Positions 23,040 through 34,315 of a stretch of DNA of 64,000 nucleotides are shown piece after piece. The stretch is from Cymodocea nodosa. Taxonomy: Eukaryota > Streptophyta > Magnoliopsida > Alismatales > Cymodoceaceae. Location: NCBI GenBank assembly GCA_036874045.1, contig CM072336.1, positions 10,320,501 to 10,384,500 on the forward strand. Direction: 5' to 3'. Position 1 is the first letter of the stretch. Every line of letters begins with the position of its first letter. Both the position numbers and the translations under genes were made by a program. The notes below the pieces were generated by a model. It did no database searches and was not told where the DNA came from. It saw only the letters and a program-made list of their open reading frames with translations.

Positions 23040-24290
23040 CAGTCATAGTAGAGGAATTTCTAGGCCCTTGAAACAATTCCATTGAAGTCAGTATGGGTGA
23101 CCCACATATTTGGGAAACGAAAAGGAATTGAACCCCTACTGTGCACCTGATTAGACTTGATTAACATAGAAGCATGATCAGACAAAATACGAGAGAGATA
23201 TTCCACATGAAATTTCTGCAAGTTAAGTCCATCATGGTTGAGAAAAAATACAGGAGAAATATTCCACTAAATCTCATCAAAACTCTAAAATTAAGTATGT
23301 TTAGATGAGAATGGTACTAAGATGTGTGAACTCTTGAAAAGTTCTCATATTACACCCATTTTTTCTTTATTTCATTTTTAACAATTGTTTTTGCAAGAAC
23401 TGTGCTAGCACCAACCACAATTGTCAACTAATGTTGATGCATTTTTTGTTAAAAATTATCTTAAAGATAAAACATGATACAATTGTAAAAATTATTTTTT
23501 GTTAATATGATGTCCTTCAAGAACAAATTGATAGTCAACGATTGACATCAAATAGCATCATGACAATGGAATAATGACGTTACTTTCATTAACGAATTGG
23601 ACTCCTACTGCACACCTGATTAGGCTCAATTAACATAGAAGCATGATCGGAAAAGACGGGAGATATTCCACAGGAAAGTTCTGCAAGTTAAGCCCATTAT
23701 GGTTGAGGAAAACACAGTCCAGCCTCCTATCGGTCTGTCTCTCCCTTATCGAATTATTGCACCAAGATAAACAGTCTCCCAAATGGCTAGCTTCCAACTG
23801 GTTGGCTGCATGGATAAACTCATTCAAGTCATCGGCACTGCCTTCAACAAAACTTCTCACATTGATATTATCTTCAGGGCCTCTAATGGGCATTAAAATC
23901 TCCACCAACTTGTCATGGTTTCCCAACTACCAAGGGCATAACTGACAACAAATCCTACCATAAACAGCATCTTCCCTCCCTCGACGTAGCCACATAAACT
24001 GCAAAGAAAACAAACTCCAGCTCCCCATGAAAGTGAAGAAAAACTGGAGGATTGGCGAGATTCATGGACAATCTAGAACCCGGGACAACCAGACCACAAC
24101 AACCAAATCTTCTCAGATGCTTTATTATCTTAGCCTCCGTCTGTTCCCAACTTGGAAGTAATATAGGAAAGGGCCTTTCTACACAGAAAAGGCTCAAGAA
24201 GAATCAACAGTGAGAGCTTCTGACAGCAGATGGTCTATGAAAGAAAATTAAGGGTGGCCCAACTGCCAAGCCCTTTACAATTCCAAACAA
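23040..24290 (-). pseudogene. LINE endonuclease (EEP) domain, with duplicated segment
   Basis: Opening text FVWNCKGLGSWATLNF is the L1 endonuclease N-terminus with the conserved Asn. Later text LEASHLGDCLSWCNN, TDRRLDCVFLN and VEYLPSF covers the C-terminal strands with the Asp and Leu-rich blocks. A segment of about 125 bases occurs twice, at 23126-23251 and 23594-23718, separated by about 340 bases of AT-rich foreign DNA. Confidence 0.8.
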
Positions 24291-24300
24291 AGATATTTGA

Positions 24301-25214
24301 AGGACCGTAGTGTCACAAAATAGAAGGTGAATTGTGTCTTTAAAATTTCAATATTTTAATGGATAAAATAAAAACACAAGACACTCACTATACTATTTAT
24401 AATTCTAATCTCTTTATTAATAAAGAAAGAATTTACAAATATCTACAACACAATTTCCTGTTTGTCATGTTTGTCAGTTCTAATACAATTTAATCTGAGA
24501 TACAATTCAATAAAAATCAAAATAAACCTTATTCTAAATTTGATTGAATTGTATTCTTTTTCAAACTTGAACCTCTGCATGTAGTTTCTAATTCTTCTGA
24601 AAATTTGTTTTGCTTTTGTATCTTCTTGTTTCTTCCTTCAAATCTCTGAAACTTCCTTTGTAGTAGCTCTTTATCTAATTTTACTTGAGATGAGATTTCC
24701 CTCTTGAATTTTAAGATATCTCTCTTTGTTTAATGTAGAGATGAATGAAATGTAACTTGTATCCTTTATTTATAATAGTAAAACTGTGATTTTACATTTA
24801 ACATGTTAATTTACTTAATCCATAATTTATAATCTCATGTACTATTTTAAATTTAAATTATCTACGTTCTTTACTATCTTTTTGAGTTTCCACGATCTAC
24901 ACTTCTTTTTTAAATTTCCACGATTTTCTGTCGTAAAACAATCAAAAATCTTCTTTCTAGAGAATTGTAGAATATATCTTCTAAATCATCACTTTAGTCA
25001 AACACATATATTTAAAAACTGTAAAAACTCGAACACTTATCTGTAACTTTTCAAATTTTCTTTATCGAATGTACATAGAAAATACATGAAAACTTAAAAC
25101 ATTAAAAATACACATATTGTTAACACTTAACTGTATGACTGATATACTTATATTTATTTAGACTTATTTATAGATTTAGTAAAAATATTCATCATCAAAA
25201 TAAAATTCCTAACA
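24301..25214 (-). repeat. SIRE-type 3' LTR, left arm of the inverted pair
   Basis: On the minus strand it starts TGTTAGGAATTTTATTTTGA at 25214, immediately after a polypurine tract, and ends CTACGGTCCT at 24301. It shares GTGAATTGTGTCTTTA and long AT-rich blocks with the LTR at 871-2104. The LINE begins right at its left end, so the DNA that once lay beyond the LTR is not visible. Confidence 0.8.
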
Positions 25215-25228
25215 ATCTCTCCTTTTTT
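25215..25228 (-). other. Polypurine tract of the left-arm SIRE element
   Basis: Minus strand AAAAAAGGAGAGAT lies directly before the LTR start TGTTAGG. It proves that this LTR is the 3' LTR of the element whose env-like gene lies to the right. Confidence 0.8.
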
Positions 25229-25383
25229 GATAATGACAAAAACTAACAAGTCTAACATTCTAAATAGTCTTTCTACTCCTTTTTGTCATGATACAAATCA
25301 ATAAATCATGTAAAGAAGAAAAAATTTTCTAAGTATTCAAATTCAAAAAAAATCTTTATCCTACACAAATAAACATGGATATA
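25215..25383 (-). repeat. Left palindrome arm, 3' UTR part
   Basis: This stretch is the inverse complement of 39460-39637, for example CATGATTTATTGATTTGTAT against CATGATTTATTAGTTTATAT. It is cut at 25383 by the gypsy element and continues at 28495. Confidence 0.85.
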
Positions 25384-27449
25384 TGTTTAGAATGAAAAAG
25401 TGCATAATATTAAAGGTTAAATAATGATTAATTGCATAATATTTAGCTTATCATATGAGAATTAAGTCATTATATTATAATTGCACTGTTATATACTTTA
25501 ATGAAAGAATCTGTATAATTTCAAGAAATTAATGTTAATTTAGTACATTTCTGAACTGTTGGTAAATTGCAGGCTGTGAAATTTTTAAGTATTCGAATTT
25601 TCTGTTATTTCGGAGAGTTATATTGTATGTACTTGACAGTTATATTTTTAATGATAGAAGAATATTTTATTATTTCCTGGAGTACACGTGTTGAAACCTT
25701 AATGCATAACTTAAGTGAATTTTCGGTAAGTTATCTGTTAATTATCCAAAATACATCTAGGCATCGAATAATTAGGTTCGTAAGTGTCTGAAATATCTGA
25801 ACTCGTTAAGTTAGAATTATGCACGTGTTGAATTTAAATGTTTTAATATAACACGTGAGATGCACATGTTTAACTCGTTAAGTTAGCATAACTGTACGCG
25901 TTAAGTTACATGAATACATACTAAGGTAACGTGTTATGTTAACAACTTATTTCTTTATTGCACGTGTTTTATAGTTAAATCAATAAAATAAGTCCGTTGA
26001 GTTATCTGTAACTCCACAGACCATTTATTTTCTAATATGCCACTATAACGGTTACAGAAACAAAACATTCGAAGAAAAACCACGATTGCACGTATCACGC
26101 AAGAATTCACTCGTGGAAGGAAGAAGAAATCACCATCATTAATATAAATGAAGGAAATCCAACCGATCATCTAAGTAGAAGCAGTTACTACTGAAAAAAT
26201 ATAAAAAGAAGAGGAGAAAAACGAAAAAAGTGTGGTTAGCAGTGTGTGTAGAGGTGGAAGACCGCGTTAACTGCAGGCAACGTCGAAAGTTCACTGAAGC
26301 TCCACACCATCACCAAAAATCACCAACATCACCATAATCACTAACCATCGAAGGTCTGTAAGGATACTTTCCTGATGTCAGGTCGATTCCGAGCTAAACA
26401 CGATACCTGACAACCACTATGAGGAGTGATCGTGTCGCGGGAAGGGAAACCATTTTCACCAAGCACCGACTCATATCTCAGAAGATCGTAAAACTTCTAC
26501 CCTTGGTTTCGGGTTGATGCCAATATGCTAAAGAGGAGATCATCTTACAATTCTGGACTCGCAATTCTATAGGGAGAGGAGGCAAGATTGTAAGTGATTA
26601 AGTTTTCAGTGGTGTAATTACATCACATGTAGTGACAGAAGTTTTTACTATCGATAGAGATTTTTACATTTCACCTTTCGCCTATTTTTATGAACATATC
26701 AAATTAAAAATACCAAAAACAACTTATCTGTGTTTATATTTAGTATTTAAGTGTTATATTGTTTTTGTATCGTGAATAATGTTATCATTGTCAGTATTGT
26801 GAATATTTTATGTTAGTTTGATTCAGAAAATAGTAAATAGTTTTATAGTTTACTGAAAGTGATTTGTTCTAGATACTTAAAGATTTTAATGGTTACTGTT
26901 TGAAATATCTGAATGTTAGTATTGCTTAATGATAAATCTAATATAAACTAGCATTAAAGAGCTTAATTAATGTTATTTACAATTTGTGGAACCGCCCAAT
27001 GGTTGGTCGAATTCCTCTGTAAATAACAGTATTTAATTGGAAAGATAGGTTCGTGGAGTTAACTTAAGTCAATGAAGTTAGTCCACTAAGTTAGCCATAA
27101 CTCTACGAACTTGGTCCATTATGTTAACTGTAACTCAACGAAGTACTTACTGAATACAAATTCTATTATTAAAACCAAAACAGTACACAATTCTTACTCA
27201 ATCTCTGTAGGATCGACCTGTACTTGCACACAAATACAATATGCACTGTGCATTTACAGTTAAAATACAAATTAGAATTAATATCTAATTTGTGTGAAAG
27301 GTTGTTAGTTTAATTCTAAAAGTAATTATTAATATAAGCCTAAAGACAAATTAAACAAGTAAAAACAGAAGTTAACGAATCCAATAGACAAGTATTCTGG
27401 CGTCGTTGCCAAAGACCAGTTGTTTGATATAACCTTTCACATCAATACA
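25384..27449 (+). repeat. Gypsy 5' LTR, about 2.07 kb
   Basis: The 26350-26610 part has a worn counterpart on the minus strand at about 53940-54180, and the start matches 54792 leftwards. Several TAACTCGTTAAGTTA and TCTACGAACTTGG motifs occur. A conserved phrase CTGTAGGATCGACCTGTACTT at 27205 is the usual transcript-end region of this class. The LTR end at 27390-27449 contains an extra primer-site copy (27397). Confidence 0.78.
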
Positions 27450-27455
27450 AGTTTT

Positions 27456-27473
27456 CTGGCGTCGTTGCCAAAG
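27456..27473 (+). other. Primer binding site, tRNA-Asp type
   Basis: CTGGCGTCGTTGCCAAAG compares with TGGCGCCGTTGCCGGGG, the complement of the tRNA-Asp 3' end. A second copy lies 59 bases upstream at 27397, inside the LTR. Confidence 0.75.
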
Positions 27474-27484
27474 ATTAAGAAGCT

Positions 27485-28230
27485 AAGTAACTATGAATGT
27501 TATTTTGTTTTAATAGCAAGAAGAGTATTGTGCATTTTCTTCTATAATTGAGAATATGATATATGCTTATGCTCAAAGATTTCTGAAACCTGTAATTAGC
27601 ATATGTGAATTCTACAATTTGGAAGGTCATGACATTTCTAATTGTTTGAAATTGAGACGATTGCAGATGGTTAGATCACATGAACAACAAATGAATTGTC
27701 TTTACTATAATAGATCTGAATATGAGAATCTTATGATTTACCTAACTAATGGTTAACTTAAAATGTGTAATATGTTGAGAGAAAGAAGTTTGGGATAGAT
27801 ATGACAGACTGGAGCGTAGCTTAGAGCAAAACATAGACAAATTGGAACAATATATGTGTCAGCAACAAGAAAACTAATTAAACTATAAGGAAGCATATTC
27901 AGAACCTAAAATTGATATCATTTACGAAACTGAAAAAACTATAATGAAAATTGATCAAAAATTGAATGCAATGAGATTAGATGATTTAAAAAGAAAACTA
28001 AAATCATTGGATGAATTTACAATGAAATTACAATTTATGCAATAGGAAAACACAAATGAAAACTTTAATGTTACAAATCTATATAATTTGCAAAACATAC
28101 AAATAAAAGAAAATACTAATGCAATAGAATTTAAAGAATGCAATTTAAAACTAAAAACAGTTGAAGATAATAATCACGAAAATGATATACAAGAACATCA
28201 AGAAAGTAACGAAAATCTGGAAGATGTATG
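27485..28230 (+). pseudogene. Gypsy gag scrap
   Basis: A frame from about 27556 reads VISICEFYNLEGHDISNC, like a gag nucleic-acid-binding segment, followed across stops by EQYMCQQQEN and a Lys/Glu-rich coiled stretch IDQKLNAMRLDDLKRKL. It stops where the truncated 3' LTR begins. A gag origin fits its place directly after the primer site; the family is not certain from this text. Confidence 0.5.
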
Positions 28231-28232
28231 TA

Positions 28233-28494
28233 TAACAAATACTCAATCTTTGTGGGATCGACCTGCACTTGCACACAAATATAATATACATTATGTACTT
28301 GCAGTTAAAATACAAATTGGAATTAATATCTAATTTGTGTGAAAGTTTGTTAGTTTACTTCTAAAAGTAATTATTGATATAAGCCTAAAGACAAATTAAA
28401 CAAGTAAAAACAGAAGTTAACGAACCCAATAGACAAGTCTTCTGACACCGTTGTCGGAGACCAATTGTCTGATCTAACCTTTCACATCAATACA
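28233..28494 (+). repeat. Truncated gypsy 3' LTR
   Basis: It matches 27195-27449 of the 5' LTR, including the captured primer-site copy, here CTGACACCGTTGTCGGAG at 28442, and the end CATCAATACA. About 1.8 kb of its 5' part is missing. Confidence 0.8.
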
Positions 28495-31225
28495 ATATAT
28501 AAGAAATAAATGTGCACATAATAATTAAATATATACAAATAGGTCTTTATTTTTGGCAACAAATTACAATAAATATTTGTATTGAATACATAATTTGTTT
28601 TTATTCTTTCACAAGCCTCGTTGCCTTCTAAAAATATCTAATAAAGTGTCTGAAATTTTTTGTGTTATTTCTATACTAACTTTGTTTACTTGATCAATTA
28701 CTTCTTGATCTAATTCTGTAATTCAGACATAAGAAGGTAGTTGTATGTTTTCTGTTTGTCTATCTATATTGTTCTTGTACTACTGGTTGTCTCTATTACT
28801 TCTCTTGTTGTGATTGTTGTTCTGTTTGTTGTTATTCTTGCTGTTGTTATTGCTCCTGAATATGTTTTTGTTGTCTATGTTGAATTTTAAGTGAATCTAT
28901 TTTCTGATATTTATGTAGTTCTTTTCTAGAGAAAAATCTTAATTTCATCTTTTTCTGTGGTCAAGGTATAAGATCTATTTGACTTGTCACAATTCTCAAT
29001 ATTACATCACTAAAAAATAATTTACTCTGTAAATTTAGAATATGATAAATAAAAATATCATACAAATTTACTTGTATGTAGTTTCTCAAGACATACGTTG
29101 CATAAAGACAACACCTACTAATTTCAACTTTATAACTAAATTTCTGAAAAATTAAAACATACAAGATTTTTGCAATAAACATTGTTTGGTCATTTAAATC
29201 ATTTAGCAATTGTAATTCACTATTGACATCAATATATTTTGCTAACTATTTAATGTCTCGTCCCAATTAATAAACATGTCTTCTTTCTGATATTTTAACT
29301 CCATTTTTCAATCCAAGCACTACATGTAATAATTTTGAAGTTAATTGAATGTCTGAGTCTTTTACATTTAAAATAAGAATATCTTCTACGACTGTTAAGT
29401 TTGAGTAAAAGTAATTTATAATATTTGAAAGTGATAAATGGCTTAACTATTGTAGGAGTAACATCAACAAACTTTGAAATTCAAATATTTCTCTGATGTT
29501 TATCATCCTTTCAAACCTAATTAGTCAGGTATAGAAAACTGTAAAAGTTTTATAATTTCAATACTTTTTGTAAGAGAAATTATTTTTGAACTATAATAAC
29601 ATATTATCTTCTAAATTTTGTCTAGGATTTAGAATTTTCCTGTCATGTGCTTCTTCTAAACTAGGACTTATAATAACATTAGCAGCTACATTGTCAAATC
29701 TTTTAGAATTATTAGAATTTGTTTCAATCTCCATATGAATTTCTAAAATATCTATAATTGTTACATCAATAATACTTTGAATTTCATTTGTTTGAGTTTC
29801 TTCAAATATATCAACAATTATCATCTATATATCATTATCAATAGTTTTTGTGTGAATATCTTCATGTATATCAATAACGGACATTTTTATAAAACTATCA
29901 ACTTATTGTTCTATTTGTACAATTATACGAAACAATTATCTCCTTATTGAAAAATACTCAATACAAACTTCTGATGTAAGAATATTCTATACTTCTATAT
30001 TTTCTATATTTAAGACTTCAACAGTATTATATTCTATCTGTAAACTTGTATTTTACTGATTATATATAGTTATGAACAAATAATATGTATATTGTAGAAG
30101 ATATAACCAAATATATATAATTCTAAATAATTAACTATACCAAAAATTATTTGTAACTATTGGAGATATAGTAAAAATAATAATATCTGTATATTCCTCT
30201 TCAAATAATATATCTTCAAAATTTATACACTCTGTCTATGTCATTAATGATATCATTAATATCGATATTATCTGTATATGTATCAAAATTATCAAAATTT
30301 CTTACATTTTTTGTTTCTATAGGATAAATAAAGAATAAATTTTGTGTTGCAATAGTATGTCTTGGAAAATTTTCCGTCATAGTAAAAAAAATATTATAGG
30401 TTAATGTGACACAATACCTTAATGTATATACTTTTAATCTAAGGTTTGTCACATCTACTGGAATTCCATCTACAAATTTGTCTCCAATATTTATAATGGA
30501 ATAGAATTCTCCATTTCTTAAATATTCTTTTCTTTACTACAATTTTTTTTCTCTCCTATAATTAACCTTAAATTGTCAATTTTCTTTTTTTACAACTATA
30601 AGTCTGCAATGATTCTTCTTTCTCAAGAGGTATTATGTTTGCTTAAGTTCTCCTAAAGTGACACTTATGTATTTGATAGATCTTCATTAGGTTGTCTTGG
30701 TTGTAGTAATAATATATACTGTTTTAAAACTTCAACCTTTGTCATTTTCAACTGATAAACTTTTTAACCTTCACTTCGAATGCCTATTTTCCATATTGTG
30801 GTTTTCTATTTATTAATGTATTTCTGTATTTCATATAAAACAATAGTAAGAAAATAATGTTGAGAATATAAACTTGACAATTTAGTATTTGCTTTGTTTA
30901 TCAAAGGTTCTCATTTCTTTCCATAGTATGTAATGGACTATATTGATTTTTTCAATACTTATCTAGAACTAACAACATTAGAATCAAGTTATAACGTTCT
31001 TTTCCATAATTTCAGTGCAAAAAGCTCTATTTGTTTTAATTTAAACCATGTTTCAATATAATTTCTAATAAATTTCCAACATAAATTTTTCTCTTCTTAA
31101 ATAGATTTCCTTATTTCATGTAAAATTTCAAAGGAAAATGTATACCATAAGTAAATTTCCTAAATCTCACTCTCTATTTTCTTTAACTTCATCTCTTTCA
31201 TTTTTACTTTGGTAAGTCTACCACG
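28495..31225 (-). pseudogene. SIRE env-like region, left palindrome arm
   Basis: Read leftwards, a decayed long ORF begins upstream of 31000. It passes LRNGEFYSIINIGDKF near 30520, MTENFPRHTIATQNL at about 30390, and the acidic stretch DNIDINDIINDIDR. It continues to QTMFIAKILYVLIFQ and YIQVNLYDIFIYHILNL at 29209-29000, the C-terminal env-like block, then Gln-rich text. The 3' UTR follows down to the polypurine tract at 25215. The same text in inverse orientation occurs at 31745-39460. It is broken by stops. Function of such env-like proteins is not established. Confidence 0.7.
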
Positions 31226-31744
31226 TACTAACATTATTGATTATTATCTGATCAATAGGATAAGATAAAACATAACGTTAATTTCTATAATACTCTATAT
31301 TTTCTATAAGAATAGCATTATCTTCTTTAAGAATATATGTGACAAAAACTATTTTAGTTTATTATATAGTTATGTATTTTACTGCTTATAAAACTCGAAT
31401 AATTCTCGTAAATCTTCAAGTTTCTCACTTTATCTCTTTTAATTAGCCTATTTTTAACAATGATAAAATAGTACAATTATGCTAAATTTTCGTATTCATT
31501 AGGTTATAAACTCATACAATTATCATTACCTTTCAAGTTATTTCTATATTTAATTATTGAAAACAGATCTTACATTTATGAATTCAGTGATTAAATCCAA
31601 ATATCTGATTATAAACTCGAAGAATTATAAATGTTACTAATAACCTTTCGTATTTCTACCTTTGTAACCTTAGCTAAAAAATTTCTATTTTTACTAAGTT
31701 CTATAGTACAGTGCAAAAATTAATCAATAATGTCAAGACGTAAA
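31226..31744. repeat. Spacer at the centre of the inverted pair
   Basis: About 520 bases that do not pair with each other. They hold three loose direct repeats beginning TTATAAACTCGAA or similar at about 31385, 31504 and 31611. No gene is seen. Confidence 0.6.
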
Positions 31745-32269
31745 TGAGGACATGATAGACTCACTCACCAAAACACAAAAGAAAGAGATGGAGTTAAAGA
31801 AAATAGAGAGCGAGATTTAGGAAATTTATTCACGATATACATTTTCCTCTAAAATTTTACATGAAATAAAGAAATCTATCTAGGAAGAGAAAATTTTCTG
31901 TTAAAAATTTATTAGAAATTTTATTGAAGCACGATTTAAACTAAAACAAACATAGTTTTTCGCACTAAAATTATGAAAAAGAACATTACAACCTAATCCT
32001 AAAGTTGTCAATTCTAAACAAGTATTAGAAAAATCGATACAATTCATTACATATTATGGAAAGAAATAAAAGCATTTGATAAACAAAGCAAATACTAAAT
32101 TGTCAAGTTTATATTTCCAGCATTATTTTCTTACTGTTGTTTTATATGAAATACAGAAATACATTAATGAACTAAAAGCCACAATATGAAAAATAAGTCT
32201 TCAAAGTGAAGGTCAAAAAACTTATCAATTAAAAATAGCAAAGGTTGAAGCTTTACAATAGTATATATC
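31745..32269 (+). pseudogene. SIRE env-like region, right palindrome arm, 5' part
   Basis: A frame with stops reads EDMIDSLTKTQKKEMELKKI, later LYFQHYFLTVVLYEIQKYIN and QLKIAKVEALQ. It is the inverse complement of about 30730-31225. It is cut at 32269 by the copia element and resumes at 37335. Confidence 0.65.
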
Positions 32270-32510
32270 TATTATGCAAAATAAGAGGAAGAAGAGATGG
32301 AGAAACAAACACACAACACCCGAATTTACGTGGTTCCCTAACTTAGGTACATCCACAGATGGAGAGGGCTGAAGTTTTCTTCTTGTTTAAGTGGAATACA
32401 AAATGATCAACACCCTCATGGGTGCCCTAGGTCCATGCTTAAATAGCATGGACAATACAATTTTTCAAATGACCAGAATACCCTTACAAGGATTCAAGTC
32501 AAATTCAACA
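32270..32510 (-). repeat. 3' LTR of the Tork-like copia element
   Basis: On the minus strand starts TGTTGAATTTGACTTGAATC and ends TTGCATAATA. Polypurine tract lies at 32511-32521. Confidence 0.9.
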
Positions 32511-32559
32511 ATCTCCACCTTAACTTGAATTACAAACTTCACCTTGAGCAAAGCTCTCC

Positions 32560-33000
32560 ATCACAATGGCCCATGTAGGGTCAACAGCATCCATATATAT
32601 TGAGCAAGTCAAGACAATACTTAAACTTACTCTCAATCACCTCTTTTGTGAACATATCAGTTGGATTGTCTTTGGTGTTAATCTTCAGGATATTTATTTT
32701 ATCTTCACTTCTAAGAAAGTGATATCTAACATCAATGTGTTTTGTACGATTATGGAACACATTGTCTTTTGCCAAACAAATGGCATTGAGACTATTGCAA
32801 AAGATATCAACTCTGTCAACTTATAATCCAAAGTCTCCAAGTAGCTCTTTTAGCTAGATTCTTTCCTTTGCAACTTCTATCATTGCCATGTACTCAGTCC
32901 CGGTAATAAAAAGCAAAACCGTAAGCTGAAGTGTAGATTTCTAACTGACAACTGAACCTGCTACTATAAAAACATATCCTGTTAAGGACCTCCTCTGATC
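32560..33000 (-). pseudogene. Copia RNase H
   Basis: The open part at 32581-32775 reads MAKDNVFHNRTKHIDVRYHF and KDNPTDMFTKEVIESKF, ending CLDLLNIYGC. This is the C-terminal block of copia RNase H just before the polypurine tract. The upstream part carries stops. Confidence 0.82.
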
Positions 33001-33287
33001 AACATCTCTAGTAAAATCTGAATCTGAATATTCTACCATACTGCAATTCTGTTTGACACCATATATCAGCCCAACATCTAAAGTTCCCTTCAAATATCTG
33101 AAAATCCTCTTTATAACCTGTTAATGGTCTTTCCCTGAATAAATCTGCTTACTATACTAAGAGGATAGGCCAAATCTAAGTGAGTACATACCATTGCATA
33201 CATCAAGCTCCCAACAGCTTGGGAGTAAGGAACGCACTGCATGTATTCCTTTTCTGATTGTGTTTGAGGTGACATGACTGATGATAA

Positions 33288-34100
33288 TCAAAGATTCCTG
33301 TCATAGGGTGTCCCAATGACTTTACTAGAAGTCATTCCAAATCTATTCAAGATCTTCTGCACATAGCTGTGTTGATGAAGAAACAGCTTTCCAATACTTC
33401 TGTCACGTTGTATCTCCATCCTTAGGATCTTGCTTGCAACACCTAAGTTTTTCATTGCAAATTCAGTCTTCAAGGTATTTTTCAAATCCTGTATAACATT
33501 GATATCTTTGGCTGCAATTAAGATATCATCAACATACAAGAGCAAGTATACATGTGTACTATTATTTAAGTGTTTAATATACATATATGAATCAAAGGAG
33601 CTGCGTAAAAAACCAACTTTGGTAATAAAAAAATCAAATCTTTTATACCATTGTCTTAGAGATTACTTGAGTCCATACAAAGACTTCTTAAGCTTGCAAA
33701 CCAAATCTGATTTCCCTTTCTTTACAAAGCCAATTGGCTGTTCCATCCATATTTCTTCTTCTAAGTTAGCATATAGGAAGGTTGTCTTCACGTCAAGCTG
33801 TTCAAGCTCTAAGTTCTTCGTTGCAACAATAGCCAAAAGAATTCTGATAGACGTGTGTCTAACCATTGGTGCAAATACTTCATTGTAGTAAACACCTTCC
33901 TGTTGTGAATAACCTTTAGCCACCAATCTTTCCTTGAATTGTGTCCTAAGATTGCCTTATGTTCCAACTTTTCTTTTGAACACCTACTTATAATTTACAA
34001 CATTCTTATCTTTTGGATGCTTCACTAAATCCCATGTTTGATTTTTCTGAAGGAACTGAAGCTCCTCTTACATAACTTTCATCCAATAAGCAGCATCCAA
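33288..34100 (-). pseudogene. Copia reverse transcriptase
   Basis: Text includes RLVAKGYSQQEGVYYNEVFA, QLDVKTTFLYANLEEEIW and the catalytic LLLYVDDILIAAKD, so the Asp triad is kept. Also seen are EFAMKNLGVASKILRMEIQR and QKILNRFGM. Stops separate 33663-33926 from 33288-33584. Confidence 0.87.
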
Positions 34101-34315
34101 ATCCTTCATAATAGCATCATATGTTGAAGGATCAATAACTTCCTCCACCTTACTTGCAACTTGCAAGGCAAAAGCAATCATATTGCTGAAACCATACTTC
34201 TACAGATGTTGAGGAACCTTCTTAGGTTTGTCCCTAGCAACACATCTCTCTTGTGGTTCCTCCTCAGATTGATCTGCACTTTCATCTAGATCCAAATGCT
34301 GATCTTCATCTGAAG

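Larger units (their letters stand above)
19514..24300 (-). mobile_element. L1-type non-LTR retrotransposon (LINE), ORF2 relic
   Basis: Read leftwards, the region gives endonuclease (24290-23040), reverse transcriptase (22714-21300), a Cys/His zinc-binding domain typical of plant L1 RT (20798-20382) and an RNase H domain (20375-19850), then the 3' UTR. Stops and shifts are frequent. It begins with the endonuclease text VWNCKGLGSWATLNF at about 24290 and lacks ORF1, so it is 5'-truncated. The 5' end directly meets the SIRE LTR at 24301. Confidence 0.85.
25384..28494 (+). mobile_element. Internally deleted Ty3/gypsy element (tRNA-Asp primed, Athila/Tat-like), 3.1 kb
   Basis: Starts TGTTTAGAATG and ends CATCAATACA, flanked on both sides by ATATA (25379-25383 and 28495-28499). 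Comparison with the uninterrupted right arm near 39470 confirms the empty site. The 5' LTR runs to 27449. The primer site CTGGCGTCGTTGCC at 27456 matches the 3' end of plant tRNA-Asp, as in Athila/Tat elements. About 780 bases of internal DNA with a gag scrap follow, then only the last 250-260 bases of the 3' LTR. Most of the coding region and 3' LTR are deleted. Confidence 0.82.
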
